A stretch of DNA of 64,000 nt from Amnibacterium sp. CER49 (lineage in GTDB: Bacteria > Actinomycetota > Actinomycetes > Actinomycetales > Microbacteriaceae). The position numbers and the translations under genes are program-made. The notes under the pieces were generated by a model that was given only the letters and a program-made list of their open reading frames with translations, ran no database searches and had not been told where the DNA came from. The DNA lies in contig NZ_JARVWQ010000001.1 in assembly GCF_029846255.1 (NCBI RefSeq), positions 496,001 to 560,000 of the forward strand. Reading direction: 5' to 3'. Each line of letters opens with the position of its first letter. Position 1 is the stretch's first letter. Shown here in pieces: positions 9,322 through 16,625 of the stretch.

Positions 9322-9402
9322 CCGCGACGAGGGAGCCGGGGCGGTCAGGCCTCGTCGCGGCGGCGAAGAAGGAGGAGGCCCGGGCGCACGATCGCGATCG
9401 TA
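9322..9402 (-). promoter_or_regulatory. leuCD leader: leaderless promoter, leader peptide and attenuator hairpin
   Basis: On the minus strand TACGAT (9397-9402) is followed after 7 nt by a GTG start. The coding stretch ends inside one arm of a perfect 11-bp inverted repeat: CCGCGACGAGG at 9350-9360 pairs with CCTCGTCGCGG at 9322-9332 around a 17-nt loop. A ribosome waiting at the Leu codons would cover the first arm and stop the hairpin from forming, the logic of amino-acid attenuation. No U-run follows the hairpin, so it may act as a GC-rich terminator or on translation. A palindrome CGATCGCGATCG (9389-9400) overlaps the start site. Confidence 0.7.
9345..9389 (-). CDS. Leucine-rich leader peptide of leuCD (14 residues)
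   Basis: A 14-codon ORF reading VRPGLLLLRRRDEA with four consecutive leucine codons (CTC CTC CTT CTT). It starts with GTG about 7 nt after a TACGAT -10 element, so it is probably translated from a leaderless transcript. It ends 73 nt before leuC, and its last codons form the first arm of the attenuator hairpin. Not recognised from a database; the inference rests on the Leu run, the hairpin geometry and the position directly before a leucine-synthesis operon. Confidence 0.7.
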   Translation of the reverse strand: MRPGLLLLRRRDEA

Positions 9403-9451
9403 TCACCGGCCTTCCGGCGGCCGGGGGCGCCTCGCGTCCGCCCGTGCCGCT

Positions 9452-9508
9452 CCTGCTCCGGATCCGTGCCGCTTCGGGCGGTCGGGAGCGGCGAGGATCC
9501 GGAGCAGG
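9452..9508 (-). terminator. Candidate terminator hairpin
   Basis: Perfect 14-bp inverted repeat CCTGCTCCGGATCC (9452-9465) with GGATCCGGAGCAGG (9495-9508) and a 29-nt loop. It lies between the stop of the 9531-9956 gene and the leuCD leader promoter, both on the minus strand, so it would insulate the leucine operon. No U-run. Confidence 0.5.
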
Positions 9509-9530
9509 CGGCGCGGATCGGTGGGGCGCT

Positions 9531-9956
9531 TCAGCGGATGTTCTCGCTCAGGCGACTGACGACGAGCTGCGGCACGAGCGCGGCGAGGTCGGCGTGCACG
9601 GCGAGCGCCGCCTCGACCGTCTCGGCGCCCGCGGCGCCCGCGGGCAGCGCCGGCACGAGCCGGCCCTCGGCGGCGCACGCCTTCACCCACTCGCGCCAGG
9701 CCGCCTCGAGCACCTGCGGCGGCTGCGCGGCGACGATGTCACCCACCTCGACCGACAGCGACTCGAGCAGCTCGCCGACCGCGAGGTCCTCGTGCCGGTG
9801 GGCGCGGATGCGCTGGTCCGCGACGGCGACGAGCGGCCGCCAGGCGTCGGTGCGGAGCATCGTCGCCGGATGCGAGGGGAAGCGGGCGGGCGGCGTCGCC
9901 CCCGCCCGCGACGGCACGGAAGCGTCGCCGCGGCGCCGGAACGGGCCGCGGAGCAC
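9531..9956 (-). CDS. Hypothetical protein
   Basis: Function not recognised. From the GTG at 9956 the product is 141 residues: a basic, Pro/Arg-rich N-terminus (VLRGPFRRRGDASVP) followed by a predicted helical part, MLRTDAWRPLVAVADQRIRA and onwards to VVSRLSENIR. A TACCAT element lies 7 nt before that GTG, suggesting a leaderless start; the internal ATG at 9860 (109 residues) is the alternative and covers all of the well-behaved sequence. The C-terminal part has the codon bias of a real gene. Located between TerC and the leu operon, same strand. Confidence 0.5.
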   Translation of the reverse strand: MLRGPFRRRGDASVPSRAGATPPARFPSHPATMLRTDAWRPLVAVADQRIRAHRHEDLAVGELLESLSVEVGDIVAAQPPQVLEAAWREWVKACAAEGRLVPALPAGAAGAETVEAALAVHADLAALVPQLVVSRLSENIR

Positions 9957-10121
9957 GACAGCGATGGTAGATCGGTGGCCCGCCCGCCGCGCCGGTCCCG
10001 GCCGAGTCCCAGGATGCGAGGAGCATCCCCTTCCGGCTGCTCCCGACCGGTCGCGCTCCCGCGCCCTCCCGCTTCGGCCCAAAGGGACCGGAGCAGGACG
10101 AACCGAGCGGACGCGCCTCCG

Positions 10122-11159
10122 TCAGTCCCCGTGGTGCCCGTGGTGTCCCGGTGCGGCGCGCTCGAGCCGCTCCTGCCGCGAGACCGGCTCGACCGTCCGC
10201 CGCCGCATCGCGACGAGGCTCGCGACGGTCGCGACCGCCATCGAGAGCACGATGACCGCGAGCGAGACACCGGTGCCGATGTCGGGCACGCCGTCGAGGT
10301 GCTCGCCACCGTTCAGGAACGGCAGCGAGTTCTCGTGCAGGGCGTGCAGCACGAGCTTCACGCCGATGAAGGCGAGGATGAAGGCGATCCCGTACTTGAG
10401 GTACACGAGGCGCTCGACGAGGTCGCCGAGCAGGAAGTAGAGCTGCCGCAGGCCCATGAGGGCGAAGACGTTCGTCGTGAAGACGATGAACGGCGACTGC
10501 GTGATGCCGAAGATCGCGGGGATCGAGTCGAGCGCGAAGAGCACGTCGGTGCTGCCGAGGGCGACGAGCACGAGCACGACCGGCGTCCACATGCGGCGGC
10601 CGCCGACGGTCGTGCGCCACCGGTGCCCGTCGTAGTCGTCCGTCACGGCGAGATGCCGCTTCGCGAAGCGCACGAGCCCGCTGCTCTGCGCGTCGCCGTG
10701 CTCCGAGCCGAAGGCCTGCCGCGCCGCGGTGTAGATGAGGAAGGCGCCGAACAGGTAGAAGATCCAGCTGAACGAGGCGATGAGCTGCGCGCCGACGAGG
10801 ATGAAGACCGCGCGGAAGACGAGCGCCAGGATGATCCCCCACATGAGGACCTCCTGCTGGTTCCGCCTCGGCACGGCGAAGCCCGCCATGATCACGAGGA
10901 ACACGAAGAGGTTGTCGATCGAGAGCGAGTACTCGGTCAGCCAGCCGGCGAGGAACTCGACCGCGTGGTCGGGCCCCGCGACGGGGACGAGCAGGCCCGC
11001 GAAGCCGAGCGCGAGGGCGGCGTAGACGCCGACCCAGATCGCGCACTGGCGCGTGCTCGGCGCCTCCTTGTTCCGGTACGCCAGCACGATGTCGCCGACG
11101 AGGACGAGGACGAGCACCGCGAGCGAGGCGATCTCGAACGGGACGGGGACGATCGACAT
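10122..11159 (-). CDS. TerC family integral membrane protein (probable Mn2+ exporter)
   Basis: A 345-residue multi-spanning membrane protein of the TerC/Alx family. The family signatures with acidic residues inside membrane segments are present: EYSLSIDNLFVFLVIMAGF and GSTDVLFALDSIPAIFGI. The tail is His-rich (PGHHGHHGD), which could bind metal. TerC proteins have been tied to metal export, especially manganese; the yybP-ykoY-like leader at 11195-11298 directly upstream supports a manganese role here. Exact substrate is inferred. Confidence 0.88.
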   Translation of the reverse strand: MSIVPVPFEIASLAVLVLVLVGDIVLAYRNKEAPSTRQCAIWVGVYAALALGFAGLLVPVAGPDHAVEFLAGWLTEYSLSIDNLFVFLVIMAGFAVPRRNQQEVLMWGIILALVFRAVFILVGAQLIASFSWIFYLFGAFLIYTAARQAFGSEHGDAQSSGLVRFAKRHLAVTDDYDGHRWRTTVGGRRMWTPVVLVLVALGSTDVLFALDSIPAIFGITQSPFIVFTTNVFALMGLRQLYFLLGDLVERLVYLKYGIAFILAFIGVKLVLHALHENSLPFLNGGEHLDGVPDIGTGVSLAVIVLSMAVATVASLVAMRRRTVEPVSRQERLERAAPGHHGHHGD

Positions 11160-11194
11160 GTCGGGTTCCTCACGGGATCGGCGGGCGTGCGTCG

Positions 11195-11298
11195 ATTCCG
11201 AACGTCTCTCCCCAGCCGATCGGCTGCCGCTCCCCCGGGCCCGGAAGCGTTCGGGGCCGTGATGACGGGGCGAGCGAAGACGGGATACTCCCCTTCGT
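11195..11298 (-). promoter_or_regulatory. yybP-ykoY-like (manganese) riboswitch before terC
   Basis: Read on the minus strand, the leader has the conserved blocks of the yybP-ykoY family in order: AAGGGGAGTA (11286-11295), then CGTCATCACGGC, a variable GC-rich stem, and GGGGAGAGACGTTCGG (11198-11213). It ends about 35 nt before the TerC start. yybP-ykoY RNAs sense Mn2+ and commonly precede TerC-family exporters. A TAGGGT -10-like element lies just upstream. No covariance search was run. Confidence 0.75.
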
Positions 11299-11333
11299 GC
11301 CGCTCACCCTACCGGGCGGGGGTCCTCACCGGG

Positions 11334-11552
11334 TCAGCTGACGACCGGGAGGAGCAGCGGGATCGCCTGTGAGATCGCGACGAGACCGCCGAACACGATG
11401 AGCGCGACGCCGCCGAGCAGGAACCCCCACCGCGTCTGCAGCGCCCGCCGGGTGGCGCCGGTCTCCCAGACGATGATCGCGACGCCGAGGCCGATGACGA
11501 TCAGCGACATCAGGCCGTAGAGCAGACTGACCGGCGCTTCTGAGGTACCCAC
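11334..11552 (-). CDS. Small two-helix membrane protein
   Basis: Not recognised. A 72-residue product from GTG at 11552 (VGTSEAPVSLLYGLMSLIVI onwards) with two clear hydrophobic segments: LMSLIVIGLGVAIIVWETG and WGFLLGGVALIVFGGLVAIS. A CACACT element 7 nt before the start suggests a leaderless transcript; there is no Shine-Dalgarno. The next gene downstream is TerC with its riboswitch. A start at the internal ATG would drop 14 residues. Confidence 0.6.
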   Translation of the reverse strand: MGTSEAPVSLLYGLMSLIVIGLGVAIIVWETGATRRALQTRWGFLLGGVALIVFGGLVAISQAIPLLLPVVS

Positions 11553-11600
11553 ATCCGGAAGTGTGGCCGGATCGGGGCGGAGAAGGCCGAACGTCGGCTG

Positions 11601-11624
11601 GACGCGCGAGACCTGTCGCGCGTC
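11601..11624 (-). terminator. Hairpin after the 54-residue ORF
   Basis: Perfect 9-bp inverted repeat GACGCGCGA / TCGCGCGTC with a 6-nt loop, 120 nt after the stop of the small ORF at 11744 and before the start of the membrane-protein gene. Terminator role inferred. Confidence 0.4.
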
Positions 11625-11743
11625 GGCTCCCGCTTCGGCAGCGGGGCGCCGAGCCGTCGTCGCGCTCGGCGTGGTGCTGCCGCAGGTGCACGACCCTGCT
11701 CGACCACCGTCCCGCGTCGTCCGCCGGGTGGACGCGGCTCGGG

Positions 11744-11908
11744 TCAGCCCTCGAGCAGCTCGGTGACGAGGGCGCGGTCCCAGTCGCCGCCGCGCGGTGC
11801 CGGCACCGACGGCAGCCCGGTCGCATGGGGCCGGGGCGCGAAGCCGAGCAGCGGGTTCGTGACGGCGTAGCGGTCGACGGCCGCGAGCAGGCGGGACAGC
11901 AGGCGCAC
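11744..11908 (-). CDS. Small hypothetical protein (54 residues)
   Basis: GTG start at 11908 preceded by a near-perfect Shine-Dalgarno (GGAAGGAG, 5-nt spacing). The product begins VRLLSRLLAAVDRYAVTNPL and ends WDRALVTELLEG. Its third codon positions are almost all G or C, as expected for a real gene here. No recognised domain: an amphipathic N-terminal helix, a Pro-rich middle and an acidic C-terminal helix. It sits alone between the aldo-keto reductase gene and the small membrane protein, all on the minus strand. Confidence 0.65.
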   Translation of the reverse strand: MRLLSRLLAAVDRYAVTNPLLGFAPRPHATGLPSVPAPRGGDWDRALVTELLEG

Positions 11909-11986
11909 GGGCGCTCCTTCCTCGGTCGGTCCGGGCGCCTTCCATGGTAGGCGGGCGCCCGCGCGGCGCCCCAGGCCTTCGGCAGG

Positions 11987-12865
11987 TCAGCCGAGGGGGT
12001 TGCCGAGCTGCTGCACCCCCTCGAGCCGCTCGAGATCGGTGGCGTCGAGCGCCACGTCGGCGGCGCCGAGGTTCTCCTCGAGGTGCGCGACCGACCCGGT
12101 GCCCGGGATGAGCAGCATGCGGTCGTACCGGGCGAGCAGCCACGCGAGCGCGACCTGCGTCGGGGTGGCGCCGTGGCGGTCCGCGACCTCGGTGATCGCC
12201 GGATCCTTCGCGAGCCGGCGCGGGCCGCCGGTGAAGGCGGAGCCGAGCGGGAAGAACGGCACGTACGGCACGCCCTCGCTGCGGGCGAGCTCGAGCACCG
12301 CCTCGTCGGCGCGGTCGAGGATGCTGTACGGGTTCTGCACCTCGCTGATCGTCGTGAGCGCCATCGCGAGCCGCACCTGCTCCGCCGAGGCGTTCGAGAT
12401 GCCGATCAGCTCGAGCTTGCCCTCGCGCCGCAGCGCCTCGAGCTCGCCGATCTGGTCCGCGAGGGGCACGAGCTCGCCCTCGTCGGGCAGCCGCAGGTTC
12501 ACGAGGTCCATCCGCTCGAGCCGCAACGAGCGCAGGTTGTCCTCCACCGCGGTGCGGAGCTCCTCCGGCCGCTGCGCCGGCGGCCAGCCGCCCCGGTCGT
12601 CGCGGCGGGCGCCGACCTTGGTGACGAGCCGCAGCCACCCCGGGTACGGGAACAGCGTGTCCGCGATGAGCTCGTTCACGACGTCGGGCCCGTAGTACTG
12701 CGCGGTGTCGAGGTGGTCGACGCCGAGCTCGATCGCGCGCCGCAGCACCGCCCGCGCCGCGTCGGGGTCCCTGGGCGGCCCCATCACCCGCGGCCCCGCG
12801 AGCTGCATCGCCCCCAGACCGATGCGCGAGACGGGCCGATCGCCGAGGAGCGCGGAGGAGGTCAT
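11987..12865 (-). CDS. Aldo/keto reductase family oxidoreductase
   Basis: A 292-residue (beta/alpha)8 oxidoreductase expected to use NADPH. It shows IGLGAMQLAGP at the start, the catalytic Asp and Tyr in HLDTAQYYGPDVVN, the catalytic Lys in RLVTKVGARRD, and the cofactor-binding C-terminal LLIPGTGSVAHLEEN. The usual catalytic His (LHxPD) is replaced by Arg here (DLVNLRLPDEG); some AKR branches share this. The ATG at 12865 is chosen because a GAGAGT element lies 6 nt before it and upstream sequence is not protein-like. Substrate unknown. Confidence 0.85.
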   Translation of the reverse strand: MTSSALLGDRPVSRIGLGAMQLAGPRVMGPPRDPDAARAVLRRAIELGVDHLDTAQYYGPDVVNELIADTLFPYPGWLRLVTKVGARRDDRGGWPPAQRPEELRTAVEDNLRSLRLERMDLVNLRLPDEGELVPLADQIGELEALRREGKLELIGISNASAEQVRLAMALTTISEVQNPYSILDRADEAVLELARSEGVPYVPFFPLGSAFTGGPRRLAKDPAITEVADRHGATPTQVALAWLLARYDRMLLIPGTGSVAHLEENLGAADVALDATDLERLEGVQQLGNPLG

Positions 12866-13016
12866 GCTGCGACTCTCGGCGCTGCTGCCTGAGCGGCCTC
12901 CGAACGCCGGCGCCCGGCGGCCACGGTGCTCCCGATGAGCCGACAGGGGCACCCGCTACGCTGCGCGCGGTTCCCGCCGCCTCCCGTGCCCGCGGACCGA
13001 AGGGACTCCCCGCGCG

Positions 13017-13862
13017 ATGACCGACGGCACGATCCGCCCCGACACCACCCTCGCCTACGGGCGGACGTCGCCCAACCAGGTGCTCGACCTCTACCTGCCC
13101 GGAACGGGGGCGCGACCGCGACCGGTGGTCGTCGCGCTGCACGGCGGCGCCTTCCGCCTCGGCAACCGCACCTGGGAGCTCGGCGCGCTGCCCGCGCTGC
13201 TGCGCGCCGGGTGGGCCGTCGCGTCCGTCGAGTACCGCCTCTCCCCCGAGGCGCGCTTCCCCGCCGCCGTGCAGGACGTGACGCAGGCGGTGGCGCTGCT
13301 GAAGGCGCGGGCGCAGGAGTGGTCGCTCGACCCGGACCTCGTCGTCGCCTGGGGCCGCTCGGCGGGCGGGTACCTCGCCACCATGCTCGGCGTCACGGGC
13401 GGGCGCCGCACCGAGTTCGGCAGCTCGGGCGACGACGCCTCGGTCGCGGGCGTCGTCGCGTTCGACGCGCCCTCGGACTTCCTCGTGATGGACCGGCAGA
13501 CCGCAGAGCATCCCCCGGAGGGCGGTGAGGGACCGGTGCAGGGCCATGACGCCCCCGACTCGCCCGAGTCCCGCTTCCTCGGCGCGCCGATCCAGGAGGT
13601 GCCCGACATCGCCGCGCGGGCCAACCCGGTGTCCTACCTCGCCTCGGCGCCCTCCCTGCCGCCCTTCTTCCTCGCGGTCGGCACCGGCGACCGCCTGATC
13701 CCCCACCAGCAGACCCTCGCGCTCGCGGAGGCGCTCCGCGCCCACGGAGCGGCGGTGACCCTCCGGGTGATCGAGGGGGCGCTGCACGCCGATCCGGCCG
13801 TCGAGCTGCCGCTCACCGGCGCGGTGCTCACGTGGCTCCAGGGGCTGCGGTCGGGGCGCTGA
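13017..13862 (+). CDS. Alpha/beta hydrolase (esterase/lipase, HSL-like)
   Basis: A 281-residue hydrolase. VALHGGAFRLG supplies the oxyanion-hole HGG, AWGRSAGGYLA the nucleophilic Ser, GTGDRLIPHQQT an Asp and EGALHADPAV the His, an arrangement of the carboxylesterase (BD-FAE / HSL-like) group. No signal peptide. It is divergent from the aldo/keto reductase and stands alone. Substrate unknown. Confidence 0.82.
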   Translation: MTDGTIRPDTTLAYGRTSPNQVLDLYLPGTGARPRPVVVALHGGAFRLGNRTWELGALPALLRAGWAVASVEYRLSPEARFPAAVQDVTQAVALLKARAQEWSLDPDLVVAWGRSAGGYLATMLGVTGGRRTEFGSSGDDASVAGVVAFDAPSDFLVMDRQTAEHPPEGGEGPVQGHDAPDSPESRFLGAPIQEVPDIAARANPVSYLASAPSLPPFFLAVGTGDRLIPHQQTLALAEALRAHGAAVTLRVIEGALHADPAVELPLTGAVLTWLQGLRSGR

Positions 13863-14003
13863 CCGGCGGGACGCGCCCCGCTCCCGGCGCGCGTCCGGGC
13901 GACGTGCACCCTGCGCGCGGCGGCGGTTCGAGCGCCACGGAGGCTCGCCGACGAGCCGCCCTCCAGGGCAGGATCGGCGCACTCGGTGGCCTACGGTGCC
14001 CGC

Positions 14004-14171
14004 ATGGCTGCCGACGAACCGATCTCGCTCTCCCTCGAGCGGCTGCGCCGCCGGTTCGCGCAGCTGCGCGAGGAGTACGTGGCCGCGGGCCTCGAGGACG
14101 TCTGGGAGGCCGAGGCCGCGCGCTTCGACTTCGACGACCCGGAGGACGGCGCGCTGCAGGCCGAGGGCTGA
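14004..14171 (+). CDS. Small hypothetical protein (55 residues)
   Basis: ATG at 14004, six bases after TACGGT (13992-13997), so the message is probably leaderless. The acidic, helical product reads MAADEPISLSLERLRRRFAQ and ends DFDDPEDGALQAEG. No known domain recognised. Codon use fits the genome. A 9-bp hairpin (14229-14255) lies 58 nt downstream. Confidence 0.6.
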   Translation: MAADEPISLSLERLRRRFAQLREEYVAAGLEDVWEAEAARFDFDDPEDGALQAEG

Positions 14172-14228
14172 CACCCCGCTCCACCTCGCCGCGCTCGGGC
14201 GCGAGGGTCGCCCGTCGTGGCCGAAGCG

Positions 14229-14255
14229 GCCCGGGCGCGCTCGTCACGCCCGGGC
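14229..14255 (+). terminator. Candidate terminator hairpin
   Basis: Perfect inverted repeat GCCCGGGCG / CGCCCGGGC with a 9-nt loop, 58 nt after the stop at 14171. The rest of the 14172-14408 gap shows only a possible -10 (TAGCGT, 14331-14336) for the next small gene. Confidence 0.5.
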
Positions 14256-14408
14256 TGTCCGTTCCGCGCGGTGCGCCCGGAACCCCTGTCCGATCCGCGC
14301 GGAGCGTGCGGCGAGGCGGATCGCCGCGCGTAGCGTCGCCATCGGATCGAGCGGTGCGGCGACGGAGCCGGGCTCAGACCGGTCCCCGACCGGTCGAGAG
14401 GAGCTCCG

Positions 14409-14549
14409 ATGTCGCTGACGCCCTCCGCCACCGGTCCCATCTACAGCACCCGCAGCTGCCGCAGGTGCGGCGTCGCGATGTCCGCGATCGTCGACCCGGG
14501 CTCCCGCCGGCGCTGGCGCTGCGACACCTGCGGCCGCTCGGAGCGCTGA
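14409..14549 (+). CDS. Small zinc-ribbon-like protein (46 residues)
   Basis: ATG at 14409 with a strong Shine-Dalgarno (GAGAGGAG, 6-nt spacing). The product has two Cys pairs, SCRRCGV and WRCDTCGR, about 20 residues apart: a compact CxxC...CxxC zinc ribbon. It ends RSERstop, 4 nt before the convergent AraC-family gene. Too short for most gene finders. It resembles in design the 44-residue ORF after pckG (20045). Function unknown; nucleic-acid or protein binding is possible. Confidence 0.7.
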   Translation: MSLTPSATGPIYSTRSCRRCGVAMSAIVDPGSRRRWRCDTCGRSER

Positions 14550-14553
14550 CCGC

Positions 14554-15555
14554 TCAGCGGCGCAGCGTCTCGCTCGGCCGCTCGCCGAACCGGCGACCGT
14601 ACTCGGCCGAGAAGCGGCCGAGGTGCGCGAAGCCCCAGCGCTGGGCGACGCGCCCGACGCTCGTCCCCGGCACGGCGGCCCGCAGGTCGTCGCGCGCACG
14701 ATCGAGGCGCACCGCGCGCACGTAGCCCATCGGCGACTGGCCGAGCACCGCCGCGAACGACTCCTGCAGAGTCCGCACGGACACATCGGCGACCCGCGCG
14801 AGGTCGGTCGGCGTGAGCGGCAGCTGGGCGTGCTCGTGGATGTGCTCGACGACCTGGCGGATGCGCTGCGCACCCGGCTCGAGCAGCGCCGCCGGCAGGT
14901 CGGCGGCGCCCGGCGGGTAGAGCTCGAGCAGACCGACGGCCGTCAGCCGCGTCAGCTCCGACCAGAGCAGCTCGCCGACCTCGCCGCGAGCGAGGGTGCG
15001 GGACACGAGCCCCACCGTGTCGTTCCACAGCGCCACGGCCGACGGCGAGGGCGTCCTGCGGTGGTCGAACCGGAACCCTCCCGACGGCTCGGCGAGCCGC
15101 TCCCCGGCGACCCCCTCGACGAGCGCCCGGTCGAGGTGCACGATCCGCTGGTCGTAGTCGGTGTACTCGAACACGAACGGCCGGTGCACGGGGAAGAGCG
15201 TGGGTGCGCCGGGCCGCATCACCATGGCGTCGCCGTCCGGGTCGACCACGCCGGTCCCGCGGCTGATCCACTGCACGACCATCTCGTCGCCCGGGGGGAT
15301 CTCGCCCCGGATCGACCCGCTGATGCGCGAGGTGCGGAGCGTCAGCGCGGCGTCGCCGACGGCGGCGTAGCGGTAGTCGTACGCGGCCTCCGTGCGCCTG
15401 GACGACCAGCGCATGCCCTCGTACAGCGGCGAGATGGCGGCGAGCGCCTGCTCCGGGTCGCGGCCCGCCGACTCGATCCGCACGGCGGACCGGTCGCCTG
15501 CGGCGACGGGGTCGACCTCGGCGCGGGGTCGACCATCCCTCGGCTCCTGCGTCAT
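14554..15555 (-). CDS. AraC family transcriptional regulator
   Basis: A 333-residue regulator. The N-terminal 200 residues resemble the AraC-binding-like cupin domain (GDEMVVQWISRGTG, RPGAPTLFPVHRPFVFEY). The C-terminal 100 residues hold two helix-turn-helix units: TDLARVADVSVRTLQESFAA and VGRVAQRWGFAHLGRFSAEY, then FGERPSETLRR, the classical AraC ending. No metabolic neighbour reveals the effector; the nearest gene on this strand is the fumarylacetoacetase-family gene 170 bp upstream. Confidence 0.88.
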   Translation of the reverse strand: MTQEPRDGRPRAEVDPVAAGDRSAVRIESAGRDPEQALAAISPLYEGMRWSSRRTEAAYDYRYAAVGDAALTLRTSRISGSIRGEIPPGDEMVVQWISRGTGVVDPDGDAMVMRPGAPTLFPVHRPFVFEYTDYDQRIVHLDRALVEGVAGERLAEPSGGFRFDHRRTPSPSAVALWNDTVGLVSRTLARGEVGELLWSELTRLTAVGLLELYPPGAADLPAALLEPGAQRIRQVVEHIHEHAQLPLTPTDLARVADVSVRTLQESFAAVLGQSPMGYVRAVRLDRARDDLRAAVPGTSVGRVAQRWGFAHLGRFSAEYGRRFGERPSETLRR

Positions 15556-15667
15556 GCTGCCTGCCGCCTCAGGACGCCGCAGCCGCTCTGCCGCGCCCGG
15601 GGGCGCGCCGTCGCCTCATCGACATGGATCGATCCTGGCATCCCCCGCGCATCGGCAGCGGCAGGCG

Positions 15668-15730
15668 TCAACAGGTGGCGCGGCCGGCGCCGGTGTCGGA
15701 GCCCCCGCGGGCTGCGGTCGCGTCGCTCAT
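15668..15730 (-). CDS. Possible 20-residue coupled ORF
   Basis: ATG at 15730 overlaps the stop of the fumarylacetoacetase-family gene as ATGA, the same coupling geometry used throughout this genome. The product is Gly/Ala/Asp-rich and ends GRATC. It has no recognisable domain and could be chance; recorded because such coupled mini-ORFs are otherwise invisible. Confidence 0.25.
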   Translation of the reverse strand: MSDATAARGGSDTGAGRATC

Positions 15731-16590
15731 CGCGGTGCCAGCACGCGCTGCCGCTGGGTGCCGAGGCCGTCGATGCCGAGTTCCATCACGTCCCCGGGCT
15801 GCAGCCACACCGGCGGCTTCATGCCCATCCCGACGCCGGGCGGGGTGCCGGTGTCGATGAGGTCGCCGGGCTCGAGCACCAGGAACTGGCTGAGGTGGTG
15901 CACGATCACGGAGGGGTCGAAGATCATCGTGGCGGTCGAGCCGGTCTGCCGCCGCTGGCCGTTCACGTCGAGCCACATCCCGAGGTCCGTCACGTCGTCG
16001 ATCTCGTCCGGGGTGACGAGCCACGGGCCCGTGGGGTTGAACGTCTCGGCCGACTTGCCCTTGCTCCACTGCCCGCCGCGCTCCATCTGGAACGCCCGCT
16101 CGCTCACGTCGTTGACGAGCACGAAGCCGGCGATCGCGTCGCGCGCCTCCTCGACGCTGTCGAGGTAGCTCGTGCGCCGCCCGACCACGATGCCGAGCTC
16201 GACCTCCCAGTCGGGCTTCGTCGACCCGCGCGGGATCCGCACGTCGTCGTTCGGCCCGACGAGCGTGTTCGGCGACTTCGTGAACAGGATCGGCTCGGTG
16301 GGCACCGCCTGCCCGGTCTCGGCCGCGTGGTCGCGGTAGTTCAGGCCGATGCAGAGGATCTGGTGCGGGCGCGCGATCGGCGCCCCGATCCGCTGCCCGG
16401 CGAGCGGCCGCACGCCCTCGCGGCGCTCGACCCGCTCCTCGACGACCGGGCGGATGCGGTCGAGGCCGCCCGCGCCGAAGAACCGCTCGTCGAAGTCCTC
16501 GACGACGTCGGACAGATCGACGTACGACTCGTCGTCGACCAGAGCGCCGGGGCGCTCCTCCCCCACCGCACCGATGCGCACCAGCCTCAT
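15727..16590 (-). CDS. Fumarylacetoacetate hydrolase family protein
   Basis: A 287-residue FAH-superfamily enzyme (hydrolase, isomerase or decarboxylase of 2-oxo acids / fumarylpyruvate-type substrates). Characteristic features: the short N-terminal domain MRLVRIGAVG, then ILCIGLNYRDHAAETG, the metal ligands in DWEVELGIVVGRR, SKGKSAETFNPTGPW, and IDTGTPPGVGMGM. Start at the ATG 16590 with a CAGTCT element 7 nt upstream. It is not in an aromatic-degradation cluster here, so the substrate is open. Confidence 0.88.
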   Translation of the reverse strand: MRLVRIGAVGEERPGALVDDESYVDLSDVVEDFDERFFGAGGLDRIRPVVEERVERREGVRPLAGQRIGAPIARPHQILCIGLNYRDHAAETGQAVPTEPILFTKSPNTLVGPNDDVRIPRGSTKPDWEVELGIVVGRRTSYLDSVEEARDAIAGFVLVNDVSERAFQMERGGQWSKGKSAETFNPTGPWLVTPDEIDDVTDLGMWLDVNGQRRQTGSTATMIFDPSVIVHHLSQFLVLEPGDLIDTGTPPGVGMGMKPPVWLQPGDVMELGIDGLGTQRQRVLAPR

Positions 16591-16625
16591 GCGATCGAGA
16601 CTGGCACGACGAGGTGGCCGGCCGC

